A stretch of DNA of 64,000 bases from Nonomuraea montanisoli (GTDB lineage Bacteria; Actinomycetota; Actinomycetes; Streptosporangiales; Streptosporangiaceae): positions 123,515 to 187,514 of the forward strand of contig NZ_JABWGN010000019.1 in the NCBI RefSeq assembly GCF_013363975.1. The letters run 5' to 3'. Positions within the stretch are counted from its first letter, which is position 1. Every line of letters starts with the position of its first letter. The notes beneath the pieces are model-generated. The model was not told the DNA's origin and searched no databases. It worked only from the letters and a program-made list of their open reading frames with translations. Both the position numbers and the translations under genes were made by a program. Shown piece after piece: positions 40,372 through 48,640 of the stretch.

Positions 40372-41454
40372 GTGCACGGAGCGGACACCGGCGGTCAGGA
40401 GATCGTCGCCGCGTGCTCGATCGCCGTCGACGACCTCCCCGACGGCCTCATCGTGACCGACAGGTTCGGTCGCGTCCTCGCCGTCAACCGGGCCGCCGTC
40501 CGGCTCACCGGAGTGCCCGCCGCGCGGGCCGTGGGCAAGGACATCGACGAGGTCTTCCCGTTCCGCGACCACGACGGCCGCGAGTGGTGGAAGGCCCTCG
40601 ACCCGCAGGGCGGCCTGCGCACCCGCACCCGCGTGCCCGAGCGCCCGCTGCACCTGCCGGGCGGGCAGGAGCTGCACGTCGCGGCGCGGCTGGTGCGCGA
40701 GCCCGCCCGCGGCGGCGACGTCGCGCGGGTGACGATCACGTTACGGGACGGCGGTGCCCGCGCCCGGCTGGAGCGCAGCCGCGCCGACCTGGTCTCCACG
40801 GTCGCCCACGAGCTGCGCTCGCCGCTGACCAGCGTCAAGGGTTTCACCGCGACGCTGCTGGCCAAGTGGACCCGCTTCACCGACGAGCAGAAGCGCGTCA
40901 TGCTGGAGACCGTCAACAACGACGCCGATCGCGTGACCCGGCTCATCACCGAGCTGCTCGACGTGTCCCGCATCGAGTCCGGGCGTCTGGAGGTGCGCCG
41001 CCAGGTCGTCGACGTGCCCGCGCGGGCGCGCCGCGTCGTCGCCGGGCGCGTGGCGGCGGGCGAGCCCGAGGACCGCTTCCGCCTCGTCGTCGGCGACGAC
41101 CTGCCCGAGATGTGGCTCGACCAGGACAAGATCGACCAGATTCTCGGTAACCTGGTGGAGAACGCGGTGCGCCACGGCCGGGGCACCGTGACCATCGTCA
41201 TCGAGTCCGTCGGATGGGGAGTGGCCGTGTCGGTGCGCGACCAGGGCGAGGGCATCGAGCCCGAGCTGGCTCCGCGCGTCTTCCGGCAGTTCTGGCGCGG
41301 CAACAGCCGCCGCCGCGGCGGCACCGGGCTCGGCCTGTTCATCGTCAAGGGCCTGGTCGAGGCGCACGGCGGCACGATCACCGTGCAGCGGGCGCCCGAG
41401 GGCGGCGCGGAGTTCCGATTTACCGTGCCCACCGGCACGCCCGACTTCGCCTGA
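40372..41454 (+). CDS. Soluble PAS-domain sensor histidine kinase
   Basis: The 360-residue protein has a PAS domain (about 15-125, starting DDLPDGLIVTDRFGRVLAVN). A HisKA domain follows with the phosphoacceptor H146 in STVAHELRSPLTSVKGF, then a HATPase domain with NLVENAVRHG (N box), VRDQGEGIEPE (G1) and GGTGLGLFIVK (G2). No membrane helix is seen, so it probably senses an internal signal. No response regulator lies nearby; the partner must be elsewhere. GTG 40372 follows a GGAGGAGG-containing leader. Confidence 0.9.
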   Translation: MHGADTGGQEIVAACSIAVDDLPDGLIVTDRFGRVLAVNRAAVRLTGVPAARAVGKDIDEVFPFRDHDGREWWKALDPQGGLRTRTRVPERPLHLPGGQELHVAARLVREPARGGDVARVTITLRDGGARARLERSRADLVSTVAHELRSPLTSVKGFTATLLAKWTRFTDEQKRVMLETVNNDADRVTRLITELLDVSRIESGRLEVRRQVVDVPARARRVVAGRVAAGEPEDRFRLVVGDDLPEMWLDQDKIDQILGNLVENAVRHGRGTVTIVIESVGWGVAVSVRDQGEGIEPELAPRVFRQFWRGNSRRRGGTGLGLFIVKGLVEAHGGTITVQRAPEGGAEFRFTVPTGTPDFA

Positions 41455-41540
41455 AGCGCTTCGCCCGAATGCGCGAGTCGGCCGGTGGGCTTCCACCGTT
41501 AGACTCTTGACCGCTCAAGCCCTGGATACGGAGCTCACTC

Positions 41541-42638
41541 TTGTCTGACTACGACCCCGTCGAGGTGACACCGCTGCATGCCGACGAGGTGTCCCGCATG
41601 GAGGCGGAGGCCCTCGACGCCATCGCGTCGGCCGGCAGCCTCGACGACCTCAAGCAGGCCCGCCTCGCGCACGCGGGCGACCGCTCGCCCATCGCCCTGG
41701 CCAACCGCGAGATCGGCGCCCTGCCGCCGGCCGCCCGCGCCGAGGCGGGCAAGCGCGTCGGCACCGCCCGCAAGGCGATCGGCCAGGCCCTGGCCGCCCG
41801 CCAGGCCGAGCTGGAGGCCGAGCGTGACGCGCGCGTCCTCGTCGAGGAGGCCGTCGACGTCACCCTTCCCTGGGACCGACAGCCGCGCGGCGCCCGCCAC
41901 CCGCTGACCACGATGCAGGAGCGCATCGCCGACACCTTCGTCGCGATGGGCTACGAGGTGGCCGAGGGGCCCGAGCTGGAGGGCGAGTGGTTCAACTTCG
42001 ACGCCCTCAACATCGCCCAGGACCACCCGGCCCGCTCCGAGCACGACACCTTCTTCGTCGGCTCCGCCGACTCCGGCATGGTGCTGCGCACCCAGACCTC
42101 CCCGGTGCAGATCCGCGCGCTGCTCCAGCGTGAGCTGCCCGTGTACGTGATCTCCCCGGGCAAGGTGTTCCGCACCGACGAGCTCGACGCCACCCACACC
42201 CCGGTCTTCCACCAGGTCGAGGGGCTGGCGATCGACGAGGGCCTGACGATGGCCCACCTCAAGGGCACGCTCGACCGCTTCGCCGAGATCATGTTCGGCG
42301 AGGGCATCACGACCCGGTTCCGGCCCAACTACTTCCCCTTCACCGAGCCGTCGGCCGAGATGGACCTCAAGTGCTTCGTCTGCCGCGGCGCCTCGGCGGT
42401 GCCCGGCAACCCGCCCTGCCGCACCTGCAAGTCCGAGGGCTGGATCGAGTGGGGCGGCTGCGGCATGGTCAACCCGCGCGTGCTGGTCTCCTGCGGGGTG
42501 GACCCGGCGCGGTACTCGGGATTCGCGTTCGGCATGGGCATCGAGCGGACGCTGATGTTCCGCCACAACGCCGAGGACATGCGCGACATGGTCGAGGGAG
42601 ACGTGCGCTTCACGCTCCCGTTCGGAATGGAGATCTGA
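41541..42638 (+). CDS. pheS: Phenylalanyl-tRNA synthetase alpha subunit
   Basis: The catalytic subunit of the alpha2-beta2 enzyme. An N-terminal coiled coil (1-90) is followed by the class II core with HPLTTMQERIADTF, FDALNIAQDHPARSEHDTFF, VFRTDELDATHTPVFHQVEG and GCGMVNPRVL, ending FAFGMGIERTLMFRHN. The start is TTG 41541 with GGAG upstream. The stop overlaps the pheT ATG by one base. Confidence 0.95.
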   Translation: MSDYDPVEVTPLHADEVSRMEAEALDAIASAGSLDDLKQARLAHAGDRSPIALANREIGALPPAARAEAGKRVGTARKAIGQALAARQAELEAERDARVLVEEAVDVTLPWDRQPRGARHPLTTMQERIADTFVAMGYEVAEGPELEGEWFNFDALNIAQDHPARSEHDTFFVGSADSGMVLRTQTSPVQIRALLQRELPVYVISPGKVFRTDELDATHTPVFHQVEGLAIDEGLTMAHLKGTLDRFAEIMFGEGITTRFRPNYFPFTEPSAEMDLKCFVCRGASAVPGNPPCRTCKSEGWIEWGGCGMVNPRVLVSCGVDPARYSGFAFGMGIERTLMFRHNAEDMRDMVEGDVRFTLPFGMEI

Positions 42639-45193
42639 TGAGGGTCCCGCTCTCCTGGCTGCGGGAGTATGTCGATCTTCCCGCCGTCACCGCGCACGAG
42701 GTGGCCGACCGGCTCACCGCCGCCGGTCTCAAGCTCGAGTCCATCGCCTCCTACGGCCACGACGTCAAGAACGTCGTCGTCGGCGAGGTCCTGGAGATCG
42801 AGGAGCTGACCGGGTTCAAGAAGCCGATCCGGCACTGCAAGGTCGAGACGGGCGAGGCGACGCCCCGCGAGATCGTCTGCGGCGCCACCAACTTCTCCGC
42901 CGGCGACCGGGTCCCGGTCGTGCTGCCGGGCGGCGTGCTGCCCGGCGGGTTCGAGGTCGGCGCCCGCAAGACCTACGGCCGCATGTCCGAGGGCATGATC
43001 TGCTCCGAGCGTGAGCTGGGCCTGAGCGAGGAGCACGGCGGCATCATGGTGCTGCCCGCCGACACCCCGGTCGGCGCCGACGTGGTCGAGCTGCTCGGCC
43101 TGCGCGACGACGTCATCGAGCTGGAGATCACTCCCGACATCGGCTACGCGCTGTCGATCCGGGGCGTGGCCCGTGAGGCGGCCACCGCCTTCGGCGTGCC
43201 GTTCCGCGACCCCGCCGACGTCGAGCTGCCCGAGGCCGAGGGCACGGCCTGGCCCGCCTCCATCGGCGACCCGACCGCCTGCGACCGGTTCGTGCTGCGC
43301 GAGATCACCGGGTTCGACCCGGCCGCGCCGAGCCCGCTGTGGATGCGGGTGCGCCTGGCGCGCGCCGGCATGCGGCCGGTCTCGCTGGCCGTCGACGTCA
43401 CCAACTACGTCATGCTGGAGCTCGGCCAGCCGCTGCACGCCTTCGACCGGGCCAAGCTGACCGGTGAGATCGTCGTGCGCAGGGCGCGGCCCGGCGAGCG
43501 GCTGGAGACGCTCGACCACGTGGTCCGCGACCTCGACGCCGACGACATCCTCATCACCGACCAGGCGGGCCCGCTGTCGATGGCGGGCACGATGGGCGGT
43601 CTCGACAGCGAGATCTCCGAGTCCACGACCGACATCGTCATCGAGGCGGCCCACTTCTCGGCCACCGGCATCTCCCGCGAGTCGCGCCGGCACAAGCTGG
43701 TGTCGGAGGCGTCCAAGCGCTTCGAGCGCGGCGTCGACCGCGAGCTGCCGCTGCCCGCGTCGTGGCGGGCCGTGCAGCTCCTGGCCGAGCTGGGCGGCGG
43801 CACCCCCGGGCGCGGCGTCACGCACGCGGAGGCCGAGGCCGAGCCGCCCCGCATCGCGATCCCGGCCGGCTACCCCGGCACGGTCGCCGGTGTCCCGTAC
43901 ACCAAGGAGACCGTCGTCCGCCGGCTGGAGCAGATCGGCTGCGTCGTGGCCGACGGCGACGACCCGGCCGTGCGCAGGGGCGCCGTCGACCCGACCGGCG
44001 TGGTCACCGGCGGCGAGCTGGCGGCCAGGCTGGCCGTGACCGGCCCCGACATGATCACGGTGACGCCGCCGTCCTGGCGGCCCGACCTGACCGACCCCAA
44101 CGACCTGGCCGAAGAGGTCATCCGGCTGGAGGGCTACGAGCACCTGCCGTCGGTCCTGCCCAAGGCCCCGGCCGGGGCCGGGCTGACCGAGGAGCAGCGG
44201 CTGCGCAGGCGCGTCGGCCGGGCCCTGGCCGCCGCCGGGTACGTCGAGGTGCTGGCCTACCCGTTCATCGGCGAGGCCGACCTCGACCGCCTCCAGCTGC
44301 CCGCCGACGACGCCCGCCGCCGGGCGGCCCGGCTGGTCAACCCGCTGGCCGACGACGAGCCGCTGCTGCGCACCACGCTGCTGCCGGGCCTGCTCAAGAC
44401 GCTGGCCCGCAACGTCGGGCGCGGCTTCACCGATGTGGCCCTGTTCGAGTCCGGCGCGGTGTACCGGCCGCGCGAGGACGCCCCCGCCGTCGCCCCGACG
44501 CCCGGCGTGGACCGCCGGCCGGCGGAGGAGGAGCTGGCGGCCATCGAGGCCGCGCTGCCCGAGCAGCCGCGCCGCGTCGCGGTCGTGCTGGCCGGGGAGT
44601 TCGACCGGTCCGGATGGTGGGGTCGCGGCCGGCAGGAGTGCTGGGCCGACGCCGTGCAGGCCGCGCGGCTCGTCGCCGCGGAGGCCGGGATCGAGCTGTC
44701 GGTGGTCGCCGACCAGCACGAGCCGTGGCACCCGGGCCGTTGCGCCGCCCTCTACGTGGGCGACACGCTCGTCGGCCACGCCGGTGAGCTGCACCCGCGC
44801 GTGATCGAGGCCTACGGCCTGCCGCCGCGCTCCTCGGCCATGGAGCTGGAGCTGTCGCGCCTGGAGGCGGTCCTGCCGGGTCCGGTGGACGCGCCGCGGG
44901 TGTCGGCCTACCCGGTGGCGACGCAGGACGTCGCGCTCATCGTGCCCGACTTCACGCCAGAGGCCGACGTGGCCGCGGCGCTGCGCGACGGGGCGGGCGA
45001 GCTGCTGGAGTCGATCCGGCTGTTCGACGTCTACACCGGCGAGCAGGTGGGCGAGGGCCACAAGTCGCTGGCGTACACGCTGCGCTTCCGCGCCGCCGAC
45101 CGCACGCTGACGGTCGAGGAGACGACGGCGGCGCGTGACGCGGCGGTCGCGCTGGCGGCCGACCGCGTGGGGGCCCAGCTCCGCGGCGTCTGA
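42638..45193 (+). CDS. pheT: Phenylalanyl-tRNA synthetase beta subunit
   Basis: An 851-residue multidomain subunit. It has the N-terminal MRVPLSWLREYVDL, a tRNA-binding EMAP/OB domain (about 40-150), the B3/B4 editing region with RRHKLVSEASKRFERGVD, a B5 domain, the catalytic-like core, and a C-terminal FDX-ACB anticodon domain (from about 755, PRVSAYPVATQDVALIVPD). It forms the heterotetramer with PheS and hydrolyses Tyr-tRNA-Phe. Confidence 0.96.
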   Translation: MRVPLSWLREYVDLPAVTAHEVADRLTAAGLKLESIASYGHDVKNVVVGEVLEIEELTGFKKPIRHCKVETGEATPREIVCGATNFSAGDRVPVVLPGGVLPGGFEVGARKTYGRMSEGMICSERELGLSEEHGGIMVLPADTPVGADVVELLGLRDDVIELEITPDIGYALSIRGVAREAATAFGVPFRDPADVELPEAEGTAWPASIGDPTACDRFVLREITGFDPAAPSPLWMRVRLARAGMRPVSLAVDVTNYVMLELGQPLHAFDRAKLTGEIVVRRARPGERLETLDHVVRDLDADDILITDQAGPLSMAGTMGGLDSEISESTTDIVIEAAHFSATGISRESRRHKLVSEASKRFERGVDRELPLPASWRAVQLLAELGGGTPGRGVTHAEAEAEPPRIAIPAGYPGTVAGVPYTKETVVRRLEQIGCVVADGDDPAVRRGAVDPTGVVTGGELAARLAVTGPDMITVTPPSWRPDLTDPNDLAEEVIRLEGYEHLPSVLPKAPAGAGLTEEQRLRRRVGRALAAAGYVEVLAYPFIGEADLDRLQLPADDARRRAARLVNPLADDEPLLRTTLLPGLLKTLARNVGRGFTDVALFESGAVYRPREDAPAVAPTPGVDRRPAEEELAAIEAALPEQPRRVAVVLAGEFDRSGWWGRGRQECWADAVQAARLVAAEAGIELSVVADQHEPWHPGRCAALYVGDTLVGHAGELHPRVIEAYGLPPRSSAMELELSRLEAVLPGPVDAPRVSAYPVATQDVALIVPDFTPEADVAAALRDGAGELLESIRLFDVYTGEQVGEGHKSLAYTLRFRAADRTLTVEETTAARDAAVALAADRVGAQLRGV

Positions 45194-45204
45194 CGATCCA
45201 CGTG

Positions 45205-45238
45205 CGAAGGGCCCGGTACTGCGGTACCGGGCCCTTCG
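45205..45238. terminator. Bidirectional terminator between pheT and the Uma2 gene
   Basis: Perfect 15-base arms (45205-45219 and 45224-45238) enclose a four-base loop. It serves the convergent pheT and Uma2 transcripts. Confidence 0.8.
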
Positions 45239-45247
45239 TCGTGCGCG

Positions 45248-45853
45248 TCAGATCCGTTCGATCTCGGTGAGGTCGATGTCGATGTCGAACGGGACGGTCA
45301 GCTTGAGGCGGTCGTGGAAGACACCGCTCGGTGCGTACGTGCGCGTGGCCGGCTGCAGTTCGAAGACGTGGACGACGGGCTTCTCGTCGTGGTCCTCCAC
45401 CAGCCAGAAGTGCGGGATTCCCGCCTCCGCGTAGAGCACGGGCTTACGCTGCCGGTCACGTCTGCGGGACTCGGGGGATACGACCTCTATGGCGAGGAGG
45501 ACCTGGGAGCCCCGGTAGAACGTCTGGCGCAGGCTCTTCTCAGCGTCCGCCCGGATGACACAGACGTCCGGTTCCGGCCGCAGATCCTCGTCGAGGATGA
45601 CGCTCATCTCTCGCCGAACGAGCACGTCGTCCGGGGCGCAGCGCCGCAATGCGGTGACGAGGAGATCCACCACGAGCATGTGGAAGGAAGCTTGGGGGCT
45701 CACGAAGACCAAGCTTCCATCAATCAACTCTGTGTGCGCAGGCAGATCCGGAATGTGATCGAGGTCCTCGGCCTTGAAGCCTCCCGGTGGCGGGAAGGCC
45801 CAGTCGGGTAGGGAACGTCGTTCCATCTCCAGGCTCACCGCTTCTGCCGTCAT
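45248..45853 (-). CDS. Uma2-family (DUF820) putative restriction-endonuclease-fold protein
   Basis: The 201-residue protein has a PD-(D/E)XK-like pattern: Asp in RPEPDVCVI, Glu in LAIEVVSPESR and the following RKPVLYAEAGIPHFWLV. That is typical of the Uma2 family, which is expanded in cyanobacteria and actinobacteria. The biochemical role is not established. ATG 45853 is the start where similarity begins (MTAEAVSLEMERRSL). The codon use is less GC-biased than in its neighbours, in line with mobile or recent origin. Confidence 0.82.
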   Translation of the reverse strand: MTAEAVSLEMERRSLPDWAFPPPGGFKAEDLDHIPDLPAHTELIDGSLVFVSPQASFHMLVVDLLVTALRRCAPDDVLVRREMSVILDEDLRPEPDVCVIRADAEKSLRQTFYRGSQVLLAIEVVSPESRRRDRQRKPVLYAEAGIPHFWLVEDHDEKPVVHVFELQPATRTYAPSGVFHDRLKLTVPFDIDIDLTEIERI

Positions 45854-45940
45854 GGTCCTACGGTAACAAGCTACCGTGTTCACGGTCAGTAAACCTCGCA
45901 ACACGCGGCGTTTGATGAATCTGCGGCACAATGCCATGTC

Positions 45941-46174
45941 ATGAGGGAGTTGCTGGTGTTCGCCGAGCGGGACGACGCCGAGGAGGTCGCGGAGACGCTG
46001 GGCGAGTGGTTCCCGGAGCTCGGCACGCCCCGCGTGGTGCGCGAGACCCTGGCCGGGGAGGACGACGCCGAGGACGCGCAGTGGCTCGTCGTGGCCGAAG
46101 GGCTGGACAAAGCGCAATGGGAGCGGGTCGACGCCCTGGTGGAGGAGTACGACGGGTGGCGCGAGAGCGGGTGA
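45941..46174 (+). CDS. Small acidic protein of unknown function
   Basis: A 77-residue product starts MRELLVFAERDDAEEVAETL and is strongly acidic with no membrane segment. I do not recognise a domain. It is divergent from the Uma2 gene (88 bases) and convergent with the MFS gene (six bases between the stops). Its compact third-position GC bias supports coding. Confidence 0.6.
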   Translation: MRELLVFAERDDAEEVAETLGEWFPELGTPRVVRETLAGEDDAEDAQWLVVAEGLDKAQWERVDALVEEYDGWRESG

Positions 46175-46180
46175 CGCCGC

Positions 46181-47488
46181 TCAGGCCGTGCCGGCCTCGG
46201 TGACCTGCCGCTCCTCGCGGCGCGCCTTCTCGGCCAGCGCGTGCTCGTCCGTACGGGCGTCGTACCTCCGAAACCCCGGCAGCGCCGCGGCGAGGGCCGC
46301 CACCGCCGCCACGCACAGCAGCCCGCCCGCCCCGAGCGAGAACCGGGCCCCGCCCCAGCCGGCCATCAGCCCGGCGCGCGCGTTGCCCAGCATCGGGCCG
46401 CTGGCGTACGAGAGCAGCTCGATGCCCGCCAGGCGCCCGCGCAGCTCGTCCGGGATGGTCTGGTTCCAGATCGTCATCCGGAAGATGCCGCTGATCATGT
46501 CGGCCGCGCCGGCCAGTGCCAGGCAGGCGAACACCAGCCACACGCTCGGAGCGACCGCGGCGAGCGCCACCGCCGTGCCCCACACGGCCGCCGCGAGGAT
46601 CACGCCGAGGCCCTGCCGGTGGACCCGGGAGGTCCAGCCGCCGGTGAGCGTGGCCACCAGGCCGCCCACGGCTCCCGCCGAGTAGAGCAGGCCGAGCGCC
46701 TTCGACGCGCCGAGCTGGTCGGCCAGGAACGGGAACAGCGCCGTGGACATGGCGAACACCATCGCCGCGATGTCCACGAGATAGGTGCCCATGAGGTCGC
46801 GCCGGCCGACGGCGTAGCGGACGCCCTCGACCAGCGAGCGCAGCGACGCCGGGGCGGCCTCCTCGGCGGGCGGGCGCGCGGCGATCCGCCACAGCAGCAG
46901 CAGCGACACGACGAAGCTCAGGGTGTCGGCCGCGTATGCCGTGGCCGTGCCGAACGAGGTCACGAGCAGCCCGCCGAGGGCCGGGGCGACGATCGCGCCG
47001 ACGTTCCAGCGCAGGCTCTGCAGGACGGCGGCGGCGCCGAGCTGGTCGTGCCGCACGACCTGCGGCGTCAGCGACTCCGCGCTGGGCCGCTGCAGCGAGC
47101 CGATGGCCGTCGAGAGCGCGCCCACCACGTACAGCACCCACACCTGCGGGTCGGGCAGCAGCGCGTTGACCGTGAGCATCGCCGAGGTGAAGGCCAGCCC
47201 CAGCTCGCTGAGCAGGATGACCTTGCGCCGGTCGAGGGCGTCGGCGATCGCGCCGCCCCACAGCCCGCACACCACCATGGGCACGAACTCGGCCAGGCTC
47301 ACCAGCCCGACCGCGAGGGGGGAGCCGGTCAGCTCCTTCATCTGGTACGGCACCGCCACGACCGTGATGAACGTGCCGAACATGGTCACGACGCCGGAGG
47401 CGGTGAGCAGGCGGTAGTCGCGGGAGTCGCGCAGCGGCCCGAGGTCGGGCATCAGGCGGCGGAACAGGTCGAGAAGTCTTCGCGGCAC
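46181..47488 (-). CDS. MFS exporter (MFS_3/EntS-like)
   Basis: A 435-residue transporter with about 12 hydrophobic helices. The motif GGAIADALDRRKVILLSE between helices 2 and 3 is the MFS signature, and RGRLAGIELLSYASGP occurs in the second half. The family includes enterobactin and macrolide exporters; the substrate cannot be inferred. The start chosen is GTG 47488 (VPRRLLDLFRRLM). Confidence 0.88.
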   Translation of the reverse strand: MPRRLLDLFRRLMPDLGPLRDSRDYRLLTASGVVTMFGTFITVVAVPYQMKELTGSPLAVGLVSLAEFVPMVVCGLWGGAIADALDRRKVILLSELGLAFTSAMLTVNALLPDPQVWVLYVVGALSTAIGSLQRPSAESLTPQVVRHDQLGAAAVLQSLRWNVGAIVAPALGGLLVTSFGTATAYAADTLSFVVSLLLLWRIAARPPAEEAAPASLRSLVEGVRYAVGRRDLMGTYLVDIAAMVFAMSTALFPFLADQLGASKALGLLYSAGAVGGLVATLTGGWTSRVHRQGLGVILAAAVWGTAVALAAVAPSVWLVFACLALAGAADMISGIFRMTIWNQTIPDELRGRLAGIELLSYASGPMLGNARAGLMAGWGGARFSLGAGGLLCVAAVAALAAALPGFRRYDARTDEHALAEKARREERQVTEAGTA

Positions 47489-47555
47489 GGCCGCTGATTG
47501 TCCTGGTTCGCGCGGATCGGGGCAAACGCTTTTCAGCAGGTACGCGGGAACGCCA

Positions 47556-47586
47556 AGCGGCCCCCGGTGACGTTCCGGGGGCCGCT
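47556..47586 (-). terminator. Intrinsic terminator downstream of the SnoaL-like gene
   Basis: Perfect 12-base arms AGCGGCCCCCGG (47556-47567) and CCGGGGGCCGCT (47575-47586) with a seven-base loop. Read on the minus strand it follows the SnoaL-like gene. Confidence 0.75.
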
Positions 47587-47630
47587 CGGCGGAGGGGGAA
47601 GGCGCACCGCGAAGGCGCGGGGGAGGGAGG

Positions 47631-47990
47631 TCAGGCGGCCGGGACCTTGTCGAGGAACCCGAGCACCCGGGCGATCCTGCCGTCCTCGGCCAGCTCCACC
47701 ACGTCGAACCCGACCGCCACCGGCTCGCCGCCCTCGGGCCCGAGGTGCCAGGTGAAGCGGGCGATGTCGTGGTGGGCGTCGAACACCTCACCGGCGCTGA
47801 AGACGAGGCCCGGGAACATGCCCTGCGCGCCCTCGATCACGGCGGCGATCGCCTCGTGGCCCCGCACCTGGGCCAGCGGGTCGGTGTAGGCGCCGTCCTC
47901 GGTCCACAGCTCGGCGACGGCCTTGGCGCGGGCGGCGGCGTCGGTCTCGTTCCAGGCGGCGACGTAGCGCTCGACCAGCTCAGCGTTCAT
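47631..47990 (-). CDS. SnoaL/NTF2-like fold protein
   Basis: A 119-residue cone-shaped alpha+beta fold of the SnoaL/NTF2 type: a first helix VERYVAAWNETDAAARAKAV, AELWTEDGAYTDPL, then VRGHEAIAAVI and a beta sheet ending RIARVLGFLDKVP. Related proteins are small-molecule isomerases, hydratases or binding proteins. It probably shares a transcript with the membrane protein upstream (gap 40 bases). Confidence 0.8.
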   Translation of the reverse strand: MNAELVERYVAAWNETDAAARAKAVAELWTEDGAYTDPLAQVRGHEAIAAVIEGAQGMFPGLVFSAGEVFDAHHDIARFTWHLGPEGGEPVAVGFDVVELAEDGRIARVLGFLDKVPAA

Positions 47991-48030
47991 GATTTCTCAA
48001 CCTTTCGTACGAGATGGAGGGGCGGGAGGG

Positions 48031-48432
48031 TCAGCGCGCCCGGCGCAGGCCCATGATCTGCAGTTCGGCGAAGACCGCGACGACGAGGGCCTGGGCGACG
48101 GTCCACACCAGGCCGAGCACCGTGAACTCGCCGGACTCGGCGACCGCGGCGACCAGGCTGGCCAGCGTCCAGGCGAGGTTCACGGCGATCACCGCCTTGG
48201 TCGCGGCGGCGTTGACCGCCGTCCGGGTCGCCAGCACCCCGACGGCCACGGCGTACACGAGGAGGAACGCCCCGATCCCGCGCAGCAGCCCGGCGCCGGG
48301 CCCGAGCAGGTCGGCGAGGGGGCCCGCCGCGGCCAGGTAGGCCAGGCCGTTGACCCCGGTGACGGCCGCGTCCGCGGCCAGGGCGAGGCGCAGGAACTTG
48401 GTCCGGTCGGTGGTGACGGTCACGGCGGTCAT
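48031..48432 (-). CDS. Four-helix integral membrane protein of unknown function
   Basis: A 133-residue product with four hydrophobic segments (from about residues 14, 45, 73 and 103) and a short basic C-terminus. ATG 48432 follows a GAAGGAG-type site. It lies directly upstream of the SnoaL-like gene on the same strand. No known domain is recognised. Confidence 0.7.
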   Translation of the reverse strand: MTAVTVTTDRTKFLRLALAADAAVTGVNGLAYLAAAGPLADLLGPGAGLLRGIGAFLLVYAVAVGVLATRTAVNAAATKAVIAVNLAWTLASLVAAVAESGEFTVLGLVWTVAQALVVAVFAELQIMGLRRAR

Positions 48433-48591
48433 CGTGGGCTCCTTCTCGGTGTTCCGGTCCTGGTGTTCCGGTCTTGGTGTCGGTGTTCGGTGCCGACAAC
48501 CGAAAAGGTGTCATCCGGGGTGGGGGCCACGCGATTACGCGCCAGGTAAGGCGGGCGCCTATCTCCCCGCCGACCTGCGCGTGGGCGAACG

Positions 48592-48623
48592 AAAAAAGGG
48601 CCGCCGGACGACGTCCGGCGGCC
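48592..48623 (-). terminator. Intrinsic terminator of the acyl-CoA synthetase gene
   Basis: Eleven-base arms GGCCGCCGGAC (48599-48609) and GTCCGGCGGCC (48613-48623) precede a run of six T on the minus strand. Confidence 0.88.
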
Positions 48624-48640
48624 ACGACCGAGGGGAGCGG

